A DNA stretch of 64,000 nucleotides, taken from positions 33,072,796 to 33,136,795 of the forward strand of contig NC_080690.1 of assembly GCF_030445035.2 (NCBI RefSeq), written 5' to 3'. Source of the stretch: Dasypus novemcinctus (Eukaryota; Chordata; Mammalia; Cingulata; Dasypodidae). The notes under the pieces were generated by a model that was given only the letters and a program-made list of their open reading frames with translations, did no database searches and had not been told where the DNA came from. The translations under genes were made by a program, and so were the position numbers. Positions 1-10,771 of the stretch are shown here, one piece after another. The stretch's first letter is position 1, and the number at the start of each line of letters is the position of its first letter.

Positions 1-973
1 AAAGAGAAATGAGTTTATATGGCTACGAGTTTCTAAAAAAGAGTCTGGAGGCTGGCAGAAGGATTGCCCTCATGCACAACTGAGCAGAGTCAGAGAGACA
101 GATAAAGCAGATACAACCCCCAGATATCGGTTCCTTCGAGGGCTAAAGAGACCCATGGGAGTTATGGTCATGGCCGATGGGGTTAACTACCAGGTCAGAT
201 GGCCCCTTTTTGGAACTGGTGTTTATGTGTGATGAATCTGGACTCAGATGGGATCTTCCTTCATAAGACTTTCATGCTAAGGTGATGGAGGTGCAGTTAA
301 TGTTGGGGTTTAAGATATATTTAGCGGATTTGAATCTCTGGACTGACAATGTGATAGCCAGGTCCTGAGCCTCAACAGACTCCAGCACCTACAATATGAT
401 TTCTTGGACTTATCACACTCAGCTAAGATGGAGTTGAAGAAGGACAACCACCACACCATGGAGCCTAGAGTGATTACAACTGAAAGTGGGAGGATTGCAT
501 CCAACATCCATGTGGAATCTGAGCCTCCTCTTGACATAGAGGTGCAATGGACACAACCAATCCAATGTCCACATAGAAGAGGTGGCATTGGATTGGGAAA
601 AGTGGACATGGTGGACGATGGGTATGGGGAAAGGCAGGAAGAGATGAGAGGTGGAGGCGTCTTTGGGACATGGAGCTGCCCTGGATGGTGCTTCAGAGGC
701 AATCACCGGACATTGTAAATCCTCACAGGGCCCACTGGATGGAATGGAGGAGAGTATGGGCCATGATGTGGACCATTGACTATGAGGTGCAGAGGTGCCC
801 AAAGATGTACTTACCAAATCCAATGGATGTGTCATGATGATGGGAACGAGTGTTGCTGGGGGGGGGGGAGAGGTGGGGTGGGGGGGGTGGGGTTGAATGG
901 GACCTCACATATATATTTTTAATGTAATATTATTACAAAATCAATTTAAAAAAATGTAAAAAAAAAAAAAAAA
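1..973 (+). mobile_element. 3' end of a young L1-type retrotransposon (5' part outside window)
   Basis: The segment matches, in inverted orientation, the element at 10,772-12,483 along its whole length. It runs from the window edge to a poly(A) tail at about 955-973. A G-rich polypurine stretch lies at about 855-895 just before the tail, a known hallmark of mammalian L1 3' untranslated regions. The L1 assignment is inference from that hallmark, the poly(A) tail and the TSD of the sister copy; no ORF2 coding sequence is visible here. A non-autonomous L1-driven family is the alternative. Confidence 0.7.
404..718 (+). other. 104-codon open frame inside the L1-type 3' region
   Basis: This open frame starts MDLSHSAKMELK and ends FRGNHRTL. 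The sister copy at 11,012-11,326 (minus strand) has an equally long frame differing at only three residues (S4P, S28N, N34S). The opposite strand is open here too (310-702 and 419-835). I know of no function. It lies in what looks like a 3' untranslated region, so its openness may only reflect the youth of both copies. It is not annotated as a gene. Confidence 0.3.
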
Positions 974-1279
974 GAAACGCATAAGGCAGTGCAGCACCCT
1001 TTTATTCTTTCAGTGGGTAGGAGGTGTTGGTATTTCCAGGAAGTCTTCACTGGTCACGGGGTAGGTTTGCCAGATTTAGCAAATAACACAGGACACAGTA
1101 AAATTTGAATTTCAAACAAATAAGTGAAGTTTTTAAAAAAATCATAAGTGTGTGAAATACTTCGGTCATACCTATGTTTTTAAAAAAATCATTAATTATC
1201 CGAAACCCAAATTTAACTGTGTCCCGCGTTTCGTGGAGCAACTCTATAGGCTGAGCTGGTTGGTGTCTTCCACCGAACG

Positions 1280-1600
1280 ACAAAGGCAGCAACCTGGGTA
1301 TCCAATCCTGGGCCTTGCTTCTGGGAACCCTGGTTTTGGAAGGCGGGACTAGGCTTTTGATTGGACCCTCCGTTCTCTCCCTTCCCTAGAGCCGGTCATG
1401 ATTGGAGAAGGAGGGAAAGGACCCTCCGCAATCTGGTAGCCGTTGGGCAGGAAGTTCGTGCTGGGCTCAGGCGCGTGCGCACTGGAGAAGGCGCCAAAAT
1501 AGCGAGGGACCTTGAGCGGCTGAAGCGATGCCTTCGGAGAAGTGTGGGAATTCTCCACAGATTTGAATATTTTAAAGAAAAGTGAAGGGAAACGTAGCTG
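1280..1600. promoter_or_regulatory. Promoter-like block with CCAAT, NRF1, E2F and CHR motifs
   Basis: A short GC-richer island stands in AT-rich DNA. It contains a GC box (AGGCGGGAC near 1,341-1,349), two inverted CCAAT boxes (ATTGG at 1,360-1,364 and 1,401-1,405), an NRF1-like palindrome GCGCGTGCGCAC (1,471-1,482), an E2F-type GCGCCAAAA (1,491-1,499) and a CHR-like TTTGAA (1,562-1,567). Paired CCAAT boxes with E2F/CHR elements are typical of promoters of G2/M and other proliferation genes. An ATG at 1,528 opens only a 12-codon frame (MPSEKCGNSPQI). The transcription direction cannot be decided from motifs alone. It could be a live promoter or the relic of a decayed gene. Confidence 0.45.
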
Positions 1601-2968
1601 TTTTTATGATGCTGCGCCACAAAGTGTGGAAAACTAGGGGGCGATTGGAAGTTAGTGCCTCTTAATTTACAGCACGAGGAGATAAGGAGCAGCGGGAGTC
1701 TTGAGGCGGAAATGCGCAGGGTTGTGTGCTTGGGGCCGCTCTGCTGAGGGGCATGTTCTGAGGCTTCTGGAAGGCCCTGCCAAACTGTGCACGAACCCAC
1801 TGGTGGAAGAGCTCCAGGGTCCAGTCGGCCACCTCTGTGGGGCTAAACAGCTGGTGTCCACGTTACCTTTGCCGCTTTTGCTGAGCCTTTTAAAGCTGAG
1901 TTACAGATGCAGAGATGTGTGTTTCCGCATATAGGTGGATTGGCAGTGTTGGGTTTTTAATATTCATTTTTATTTCTTTGATTCTGAATGCACACAAGAG
2001 GTGTTGTGGGTCAGAGACATATTTCTAATTAATAACCTTACAATAAATAATTAGCACATCGGCTATTTAGTCCTCCCCCAACATTTGTCCCTGGGAGGAG
2101 GGGTTGAATGCCAGATCAAATGTCCCACTCAAGTCGCTGGACACCATAGGTGAGGGGCACGGAAGAATCGTTTTTCTCTGACTGAAAAGGGAAGAAAGCA
2201 GTCTCCCGTCTGGAATGGGTTCTCCATGGAAATGTAATGGGTTTGAATCCTAACACCAACCCTTTGGCATGGAGCTAGAGAACCCCAAGAGAAGTTTCCC
2301 AGTTCTGGGATCTTTTGGCGTGTAAATCCCTGGGGAGATAGCGCTGGAGTGTTGGGGCACCTTGGGGCTTAACCTAGAGACCCAGTGGGGCATAGCCATT
2401 TGGCCTCCTTTCTGAGATCAGAATTTACTATCCCTTCAGATGAGAGCAATTAACTTGACAAAGGGCTGCAGATCTAATTATCATGATATATGAAGAGTTT
2501 TAGGAGAGTAGGGCTTTTTATAGGAGCACTGAGAAATTCGGGGAAGTTTTATTTTCCCACAACCAGTCTATATAAAAAAGTGTGTATAGGCAAGTCGATC
2601 CCATTTTTCATATTTCCAACTTTCTGAAATTAAAAGGGTTTTGCTCCTTAAAGGAGAGAAAAACAAGTGTTTCCGGACAGATCTAAAAGAAACTATTTTC
2701 GCAGAATTCAAATAATACTGAAAATTTCCATATATAAGTTTAAAATAAGTAAAGTTAAAAAAATCAGATCTATCTAAATTCAACAGAGGATAATATGTTG
2801 GGTGACTTTTGACAAATTAGTAAGAAGCAGTACCTATCAGAAAAGAAAGCTGGTGTGACAAAATATGAGCTGAAACTTTCTTGTACCAGAGAATAATACT
2901 CTGCATTCTATCAGTATCTAAATTTACTTGAAAGGATAGGAATGAGGACGTAAGTAGATCTTTTATTC
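1601..2968. other. Intergenic or intronic stretch, no gene seen
   Basis: Mostly AT-rich unique-looking sequence. The longest frames are short, without splice or codon-bias support. It separates the promoter-like block from the coding-looking segment at 2,981. Confidence 0.5.
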
Positions 2969-2980
2969 CTAATTATCCCT

Positions 2981-3299
2981 TAGGAACATTACGTGATGAC
3001 TATGGGGAAAATTTTTTTGAAGACTACAAAAGGAGATTAGAAACTTTGTATGATTCAGATTTGAATTATCCATTGCATTCTCGGGTAATTGTTCCATATA
3101 TGAGTAATACCTCTGAAGACAATAAACTGAAACAAAGAATAACGCTTGTTGAATCACAGAATTTCTCAGATTTGCTTGAAGGAAATCAAGTCTCACAATT
3201 TTAATGAGTAGAACCCTAAATATCTGCATGAGATTACTAACATGAAAGAAAATAAGAATATTTCCCTTATTAATTTGTCAGCAAATGGCATAGCATTGA
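2981..3299 (+). pseudogene. Coding-looking segment with frameshift and stops (exon remnant or pseudogene)
   Basis: After a plausible acceptor (pyrimidine-rich stretch ending CCTTAG at 2,982) an open frame of about 73 codons reads T-L-R-D-D-Y-G-E-N-F-F-E-D-Y-K-R-R-L and ends NQVSQF-stop at about 3,204. The composition is that of a soluble, charged protein, and no repeat family is recognised. A shift of one base then gives a second open stretch (about 3,212-3,301) that also looks coding (NPKYLHEITNMKENKNIS), again closed by stops. This suggests one ancestral reading frame broken by an indel and nonsense changes. No GT donor of good quality follows. The parent protein was not recognised. Chance open frames in AT-rich DNA are the alternative. 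Confidence 0.4.
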
Positions 3300-3309
3300 A
3301 GTAGCACAA

Positions 3310-4190
3310 TTAACATCACTAAGAGTTATATATGCTTGTGGTTTTGGAGTTGTTCAACTTAGCAATTTCTTTTTGATGTTTCTAGAATATCTAGCAGAAG
3401 ATTCACTGTAGAATTACATGGAGACAATCTTTTAGAACTATATAACAAACTGAGGAAGTGGTCAGTTATAGGGACTTTATGCATTTTTTAATGTTTTGTT
3501 TCCTCATAAATTTTGCCTTCTGCTGGAAATCTTGCTTAAATCCCTTTATATTCCATCCATTAGTACATTGCATATTTGCAGTAGCATCAGAGAGCTTTCT
3601 TATATTCAGCTGAGTCTCTTAGTACTTATACTTAGCACAGGACTGCTCTTCTTATTACTATTAGAATATTTGTGAGTAGTATATATGGTGTCCCCCTATG
3701 TTGTCATTGGATTTTTATATTTAGTCTTGATGTTACTCACATTTAGTATTTATGTTACCAAGATGTCCCTGCTTTACCCTTAGCCTTCTACTCCTCAGAC
3801 TTGGCTCAGTTGATCCCACCTCAGCCAAAGTGGAAGCACCTGTGCCTCCTTTCCATCGGCTGCTGTGTCCAATTCCCTTAGCTCTAGGTTTACATGGCCT
3901 TTCTTCTTATTTTATAACACCATTTTAGATTTTTATGGTTTTGAAAATCATGTATGCATCTTTGTTTCTTTTGAGGCCTACATTTTATATGTATCACCCC
4001 ACCATTGAAAGAAGTGTTTTTTTTACTTTTCTTTTTTTTGGACTCCACATGGCATTTGGTACTGCCTTGAATATTTTTGGCTGTTCACAAAGTTGGAATA
4101 CATTTTGGGGATGGTTGATCACTTTATAGCTTTGGGATGACTAGTCTTCATAATTTCCTTGATGTCTATCCTTCCCAAACAGTTATTGTC
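3310..4190. other. AT-rich stretch, no gene seen
   Basis: No convincing coding, RNA or named repeat sequence was recognised. Part of it may be an old, unrecognisable LINE. Confidence 0.4.
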
Positions 4191-4195
4191 ATTAT

Positions 4196-4530
4196 CTTGG
4201 TTTGCCAGAGCTGCTATGACAAATACTACATGACATATTGGCTTAAACAACAATCATTTATTGGCTCAAGATTTTAGGGGCCACAAGTCTCAAATCAAAT
4301 TGCCCTCAAGGCCATGCTTTTTCCCTGTGTCAGTGAGTTCTGATGATGGCACTCCTCTGTCATGGTGATGTCCTTGGTCTCCTTCTATTGCTTTCTCTGA
4401 TTTCTGGCTTGTTTTTATAAAGCCTCCAGTAACATGGCTTAAGGCTCACCAGATTCAGTTTAGTCCCAGAGTAATTCACATTAAGATTAAGAACATGGCC
4501 TTTGTTGAGGTATATGATTCAGTCTACCAC
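4196..4530 (-). mobile_element. ERVL-MaLR-type solo LTR (old)
   Basis: The plus strand reads like the reverse complement of an MLT1/MST-type LTR: 'gctgctatgacaaatac', a 'ttggct(t)aaacaacaatcatttattgg' core, 'ttataaag' and a 3' block shared with 14,415-14,612 ('gaagattaagaacatg..tttgttg'). Family membership is by pattern memory. The termini are too diverged to define a TSD. Confidence 0.5.
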
Positions 4531-4658
4531 AGTAATTTTTCAAGAATATTTACTATTCAGAGGCTTGGAATAGCCTATAATTCTGCTTATTTATAATTTG
4601 ATAGTTCTAATTCTTCCACTGAAATGGAATCTCACCAGCAATGTCAAAAGTATAAGCA

Positions 4659-4822
4659 GGGAAGCAGATGTGGTTCAAGCACATGGGAATTCCCAGGTTC
4701 AGTTCCCAGTGCCTCCCCCTCAAAAAAAAGACAGAGAGAGAATGGACACAGAGCAGACAGTGAGCGCAAACAATGGGGGTGGGGGGTGGGAGGGGGTGAG
4801 GGAGAATAAGTTAAATAAATCT
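4659..4822 (+). repeat. DAS-SINE, short form
   Basis: tRNA-derived head (GCAGATGTGGTTCAAGCA...), B-box-like GGTTCAGTTCCC, 'GTGCCTCC' joint and a tail containing ACACAGAGCAGACAGTGAG and a G-rich stretch. Its tail is the target of the next SINE. Confidence 0.8.
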
Positions 4823-5023
4823 CTTTTTCTTTTCTTCTATCTGGTTGCATCATCGTCTTTTTGGTGCACATCTCCGAGCCTCACAGGGACCTACCTGTGC
4901 CTTTCTGCATCACATAGGTCTGGGACATCTTTTTTCTCTTTTTACCAGGAGGTTCCAGGGATCGAACCTAGGTCCTCCATATTGTAGAAAGGAGCTCAAT
5001 TACTTGAGCCACTGCCATTTCCC
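4823..5023 (-). repeat. DAS-SINE inserted in the tail of the previous one
   Basis: Minus-strand SINE ending in the tRNA-like head (reverse complement of GGGAAATGGCAGTGGCTCAAG). It is flanked by a 9-bp TSD AATAAATCT at 4,814-4,822 and 5,024-5,032. Confidence 0.8.
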
Positions 5024-5152
5024 AATAAATCTTAGAAGAAAAGAAAAAGGATGAACAAGACCGCGAGGTGATGGGCTAATGCAACAAAATAACTCAATGA
5101 GATGATGCAAGGAGAAGACACAATGAGGAAACAATGAGAAACACAACAATCA

Positions 5153-5315
5153 GGGAGCAGAGGTGGCTTAAGAAATTGGGTATCTCCCTCCCACATGGGA
5201 GGGTCCTAGGTTCGGTTCCCAGTGCCTCCTAAAAAGAAGGTGCGCAAACAGAGCATACAACGAACAGACATAGCAGACAGTGAGCACAAACAATGGCAGT
5301 GGGGGGAGAAATAAA
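5153..5315 (+). repeat. DAS-SINE, short form
   Basis: Head AGGGAGCAGAGGTGGCTTAAG, B-box GGTTCGGTTCCC, GTGCCTCCTAAAAAG joint, then a body ending in a G-rich tract and an A-rich tail. Confidence 0.85.
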
Positions 5316-5635
5316 TTTTAAACTTTAAAACTTAAAAAGTATAAGCAAAATTGACCATCATAACACACAACCTTAACTGATTCTATGACTGACTTTCTAA
5401 AGTAAAACATTTTCATTAAGGCCTTCCCCCGCCCCCTCCCCAAACAACTCTGTTCTTGCAAGGCTTTATCTCCAGGTGGAAACTAGAACAAAAGATTAAT
5501 GTCATTTATATTGATCTATACATTGATTTAAGTGGTTAGGTGGAGTTTAGCTGACAGGAGTGAAAATTAGGAAAAAACATGCCCATCATGTGAAGCACAT
5601 ATTTGAACAAAGGGAATTATTTCTATAGACTTAAT
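5316..5635. other. Non-coding gap, no gene seen
   Basis: AT-rich sequence between two SINEs. Nothing recognisable. Confidence 0.4.
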
Positions 5636-5651
5636 TCAATAATCTGTTTTA

Positions 5652-6024
5652 TTTTATTCTATTCATTCATTTATTTATTTATTTCTCTCCCCTCCCCCCC
5701 CACCCTGCCCTTGTTGTCTGTTCTCTGTGTCTATTTGCTGCATCTTCTTTGTCTGCTTCTGTTGTTGTCAGCGGCACGGGAATCTGTGTTTCTTTTTGTT
5801 GTGTCATCTTGTTATGTCAGCTCTCCGTGTTTGCGGCACCATTCCTGGGCAGGCTGCACTTTCTTTCGCACTGGGCGGCTCTCCTTACGGGGCACACTCC
5901 TTGCACGTGGGGCTCCCCTACGCGTGGGCCAGCTCATCACACAGGTCAGGAGGCCTTGGGATTGAACCTTGGACCTCCCATGTGGTAGGCGGACACCCTA
6001 TCTGTTGGGCCAAATCCGCTTCCC
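5652..6024 (-). repeat. DAS-SINE, long form
   Basis: Full-length long DAS element reading T-rich start, pyrimidine tract, CpG-rich body and reverse-complement tRNA-like head. The TSD is TCAATAATCTGTTTTA / TCAATAATCTATTTTA (5,636-5,651 and 6,025-6,040), with one mismatch. Its open frames are shared by other copies and are not genes. Confidence 0.92.
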
Positions 6025-6040
6025 TCAATAATCTATTTTA

Positions 6041-7308
6041 ATGTCATTTTTCTTATTACTAACAATCCCTAAATGAAATAGTAGGTACATCTGGGAGATA
6101 CATAAAGCTTATAACCCAGAGAGGCTAAGAAGTGACAGTTTTTAGGCTGAACCTTTGTTGGTATGATATCAGCTCACCAAGTTGACAGGTACATTAATCA
6201 AGGGACTCTAGTATCCAGCAAGCTGAAAAGACGGGCTTCAGTCGCTGATTATTCATTACAGAAAAAATAGGTCTTATTAAAAACCTCTAAGCAGAGCATA
6301 CTTATCAACAAAAAAAGGGGTAATGACTTTGGCACTATGGATATATAATATTTCCAAATGGAATGTCAAAATGAAATGGGGGAGTTTGGAGAATATGAGC
6401 ACATTTACATTTCAATGGGTGCTAATTCAGAGGTAATTTTTCACATTAACTTAATATATTTTAAATCACAGGCCATGAAATTAATTAGAGGTGTTTTCCT
6501 TGTTTAGACTTCATTACAATGCTGATGGCTTTGCGTTGGGCTAGGGCACTTTCTCTTGGTGTGCTTTGGCTTTCTATTTAAGCATTATCAGAATCTAACA
6601 TTTCTATTTCTCAACTCTGTATGTTTGAAACTTTAAAAATTCATCAACTAAAATTTAGCTGACCAAATAGAACATATCATCCATACATAACTGTATTAGA
6701 CATAAAGGAGGTGCTTCTACTAAGCATACGGGTCAAGGCATATATTTAAAGGCAGGTAAAATACAAAAATCAGGCACAGACCTGCCTTAAAAGTCTTATC
6801 AGCCAAAACTCATTACATTCTTTTTCGTTTTTAATGCCCGAAAGGCTTGTGCCCAGCAAGTCATCCCCCTCCTTCCAAGCCATCTCCAAAACCTACGTAT
6901 TAGATTCTGATTCCAGCCATAATAACATTGACTTGTTTTTTTTCCTTCTGCCTTTTCCAAACATTTCTATATCATACATTTCCCAAGAAAGAAATAATTT
7001 GAGGCAATATGAGCCAGCAGCCCCATTTCCCCATTTGTCTCTGTGTGGCATTTTTGTCAATTCAATTGGCCTTAGTTTTGGTTTGGAAAATATGGTCATT
7101 GCCGTGAAATAGTCCAGTTTCAATGTTGTACTCTGTGCATTTCTGGGGTTATGCAATAATAATCAGTACATTAGCTAATGTGGAATCAGCCAACAAATAT
7201 TTACTGAGATCCAATCAGACTCCAATTAGGCATAAGGATGAATTATAAGGTCATGTGCCATGCAGTTGTAAATTATTATTAGTTGCAGAAATACTCATGC
7301 ACTATAAT
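6041..7308. other. AT-rich non-coding stretch, no gene seen
   Basis: No recognised repeat or exon. Two short overlapping frames near 6,834-7,156 lack supporting splice sites. Confidence 0.45.
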
Positions 7309-7322
7309 GGAATCTCACTTTA

Positions 7323-7777
7323 TTTCTTTTTTTTTTAAGCTGATTTTTTTTTCAAAAATTTTTAAATGATTTATTTTATTTATTTCTCTCCCCTTCCCAC
7401 TCCCCCTCCCCCCGTTGTCTGCTCTGTGTCCATTCACTGTGTGTTCTTCTGTGACCGCTTGCATTATCAGACAGTACCAAGAATCTGCATCTCTTTTTTG
7501 TTGCGTCATCTTGCTGCATCAGTTCTCTGTGTGTGCGGCACCTCTCCTGGGCAGGCTGCACTTTTTTCACACACGGCGGCTCTTCTCGTGGGGCGCACTC
7601 CTTGCACCTGGGGGACCCTTACACGGGGGACGCCCCTGTGTGTCAGGGCACTCCTTGCATACATCAGAACTGCATGTGGGCAAGCTCACGACACAGTTCA
7701 GGAGGCCCTGGGTTTGAACCCTGGACCCTCCATATGGAAGGCGGACACTCTATCAGTTGAGCCATGTCTGCTTCCCT
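7323..7777 (-). repeat. DAS-SINE, long form
   Basis: Same architecture as the 5.65 kb copy. It has a perfect 14-bp TSD GGAATCTCACTTTA at 7,309-7,322 and 7,778-7,791, which marks a fairly recent insertion. Confidence 0.93.
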
Positions 7778-7791
7778 GGAATCTCACTTTA

Positions 7792-8940
7792 AAGACATTG
7801 GTCCTTATTTACCTAAGTGTCTAAAGTATCTACCTCTTTAAATGTCTGTGTTGCACAGAAATGGTCTCAGGACATGGGCCTGGGGACAGATTATATATAT
7901 AGCAAAGCCTCAGTGTAGTTCTTCAATAAATGTTCAATTGTTTTTAATTTTTCCTTTGCTCATGTGGTTAGTGGATTCTTACTTTTAACAACTAGAAAAT
8001 AATTTAGAATATGAAGATTAAGTTAAAAATTTTTAATAATTTTTAATGGAATTTACACATGAATGTTATTCAGACATTCATTTTTTGTTATTGTTTTATT
8101 CTCTAAGAATCTAAGCCTTCATGTTTTCTATGGTGTTATAGACAATATTTAGAATTTTAACACTTCTTTTTATACTCTGACAAAAAAGAAAGGAATTTGA
8201 AAAATACCTATGTACTCTTAATATTTAATTTGTGATTTTATTGGGTCGTTAGAGTCTTATGTCATAGCTTCTTCAAAAGTACACTTACTCCCAAGGAAAA
8301 TAATTAAAGTAATAAGCTATAAGTCAATAAAAGAACAGCAGGACCATAATACACAGGAATTGTTTTGTTGGCTTTTCATGTTTCAGGCATCTACTTGGCT
8401 GCTTCATCCATGTTTTGAGGCTAATTAGTTATTCCATCACTAGGCTAAAGGGCTTGAAGACTCTGAAATTAGGCCTCTTGGCTTAGTCTGTTTGCAGTTT
8501 TGACCTAATTTCTTGCTGCCTCATAATATAATTAAGCATGGGTTTCCTTCTCTTGTCGTACCCGGAGTCTACCTGGCCTTTCCCCTTTGCCACTGTAACT
8601 ACTCTTCACTAGATGGTGCTAACACTCGGGTTATAGGCTACCCAAGACTTGATTAGGAAGCAATTGTTCTTAGAGCCAAGCAGGCTGGAATTTGAGAACT
8701 GGAAGATGCCTTCAAAGATCATCTGGGCAGCACTTTTGTTTTACAAATGAGAAAAAAAAACTTAGTGAAAATAAATAACCCACCCAAGTCCCATATATCC
8801 CTCCCCTTCTTTTTCCCCTAGCTTGTTAATAGTTCCTAGGCTTTCCTCATCACCCAGGAAGGAACCAGGAAGGAATGTAGCTCAGAGAGTGACAAAGTCA
8901 GATTTGCTTTTCAGAAAGTACACTCTGGCAACTGCATGGT
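7792..8940. other. AT-rich non-coding stretch, no gene seen
   Basis: No coding signal. A CTCF-core-like CACTAGATGGTGCT occurs at 8,607-8,620. Confidence 0.45.
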
Positions 8941-9755
8941 ATACTCTCCATTCATTCATTCATTCAAGAAGTTGTTCTTGAACATTTACTCTGTTTTGCA
9001 CAGTGCTAGACACTGAGATGAACAAAACAGATAAGACATCGTTTCTGGGAATGCCTATTTTTTTTAAGAAATACAGAAATGCAAATAACCACACTATAAA
9101 TCAAAGAAGTTGCAATAGTGTTGAATAGAGTACACTTTTGTCACTTACTAGAGGTTTTTGGCCACCAGCTGCTTAAGAAATTTAAAAGGAAGATGTTGGC
9201 TGGGAGTGGGTGTAGCTCAGTGGTTGAGCGCCTGCTTCCCATGTATGAGGTCCTGGCTTCAATCCCTAGTACCTCCTAAAAAAAAAAAGATGTTGGTGAG
9301 ATAACCTTGGAGGCTGAAGGATACATAGGATCTTGTAGGCAGAGAAGAACATGGGCGAAGGCTTAGGGAGGCAGGAAAGTTGCTGGAGAGCTAGTTGTGG
9401 CTGATGCCCAAAGAGCATTGGGCAAAGGGGCACGTGGCAATCCTGGAAATAAGGGAACAACTATAAAGACCTCATCCATGGTGTTAGGTTTAGGAATTTG
9501 ACCTTTACCCTGAAGGCTGTGGGAGAACCCAGGAAGGACCACAGCTAAGAGAGCAGCGTGGTGGGATTAGCTTTTCCAAAAGAGCACTGACAGCTGCCTG
9601 GAGGCCTAGAGCCAGGGAAACCTCCCGGAAGGCTGGTGTGATGGTGCAGTGTGAGGTGCAGAGCAGCAGGGTGGGAGTAGAAGGTATGTTGAACCACAGG
9701 AGACTGACTCGAAAAACAGTGATTGGGACTGCAGCCATCATCCTCGGAGGGTTGT
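8941..9755 (-). repeat. L2 LINE fragment (split by a SINE)
   Basis: The plus strand shows the reverse complement of the L2 3' end, with ATTCATTCATTCAAGAA, 'cagtgctagacactgagatgaacaaaacag' (read here in pieces), and diverged internal L2 text on the far side of the SINE at 9,200. Diverged, no TSD expected. Confidence 0.6.
9200..9286 (+). repeat. tRNA-like DAS SINE, shortest form
   Basis: An 87-bp copy that is almost only a tRNA-Ala-like body (A-box TGTAGCTCAGTGGTTGAG, B-box GGCTTCAATCCC) plus an A tail. It has a perfect 10-bp TSD AAGATGTTGG at 9,190-9,199 and 9,287-9,296. It is not called as a tRNA gene, because it ends in ACCTCCT(A)n and has retrotransposon flanks. Confidence 0.9.
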
Positions 9756-10500
9756 TACAAGTCTAATGCTTGAATTACTTACAAAGCATCAAAGAAATTA
9801 AGTTTTAATTAAATGCACATATTACTTGGATACACATTTTGAAATTATTTTTAAATGCACTGAAATCGAGGTACATAAAATTCTCCTTTAGAGCAATCTT
9901 CCACTTACAAGAGTCACACAGCCCCCACACTGACTGATGGGATTTTGGAAGAAACAGGCCTTGCATTGCTACCTTCGCCATCTTCTCCCTCTTTTGGGAC
10001 ATGCCACTAATGTTTTTCTTTTAGTTGTCCAGAGCTCCTTTTCCCAGCAGAGCCTTTTTCCTTTGCTGCCACCATTGAGAGAATATTTCCCTCTCCTGGG
10101 CCCACCATCATCAAGACCAGCCTCAAGTGGCCTTCTTGGAGGAAAGCTGGGCTTTTTTTGAGCCTGGAGGGGGCAGAACTTCTGGGACTGGTCACGGGGT
10201 GCTGCTCTGGGTAGGTCCTAAGCTGCTACTTTCCCCTGGGGGCCTGTGCCTTTTCATGAATTTTAAAATCCAGAGCCTTCCTTCTGCAGTGCTCAAGCAT
10301 TAATTATATTATTCGTATTTGTGTGGTTTGGCAACAAACATTCAAAATTTTGTGAACTGAATCATATTTCAGATGTGTCCAGGGAGCTGTGATTGGAAAG
10401 AGATGCAGCAAAGCCTTGGGTAAAATGAGGATTAAATCTTTCAAGCACACCATAATTTCTTTGTTTTGTTTTTTAGATTTCCAAGTTTGGGGTTTTCTTT
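9756..10500. other. Non-coding stretch, no gene seen
   Basis: No recognised repeat or splice-supported frame. Confidence 0.4.
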
Positions 10501-10504
10501 AAGA

Positions 10505-10690
10505 GGTAATAATAGCTCCCATTTATTGAGGGTTTACCATGTGCCAGGCAGTTTTAGTATTTTGTCTCTAATCCTCCAGGAGCCTCCTCTGCCAGGAAAG
10601 TTCAGCAAGGCAGGGCCATTCTTGGTGCTGGCACATAACAGAGCTCAGCGCACATCCATGAAGTGTGATGACTCTCCTCATTGATATAAG
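10505..10690 (-). repeat. MIR SINE fragment
   Basis: The plus strand carries the reverse-complement MIR tail (GCTCCCATTTATTGAGGGTT, CATGTGCCAGGC) followed by a diverged core. Confidence 0.6.
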
Positions 10691-10771
10691 GAAATGGCAA
10701 ATCAGGCTAAAGGATAACCAAAGAGCTTCCAGACAGTGGCAGCAGGTAGTCAGCACACCCTACTAGGACTT

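Noticed and set aside
310-835. Minus-strand frames of 130-138 codons in the L1-type segment
   Set aside because: Same in the sister copy with diverged ends. No start context or protein family; simply open DNA of a young repeat.
5603-6041. Frames above 100 codons in several places (5.7, 7.4, 20.1, 24.1, 31.9, 36.8, 39.1 kb)
   Set aside because: They recur with the same protein text in each DAS-SINE copy (…SSCCVSSPCV…, …LSLRGALLARGAPL…), so they are repeat-borne, not genes.
9200-9286. tRNA-Ala gene
   Set aside because: Perfect TSDs, A-rich tail and lack of a cloverleaf 3' half show it is a tRNA-derived SINE.
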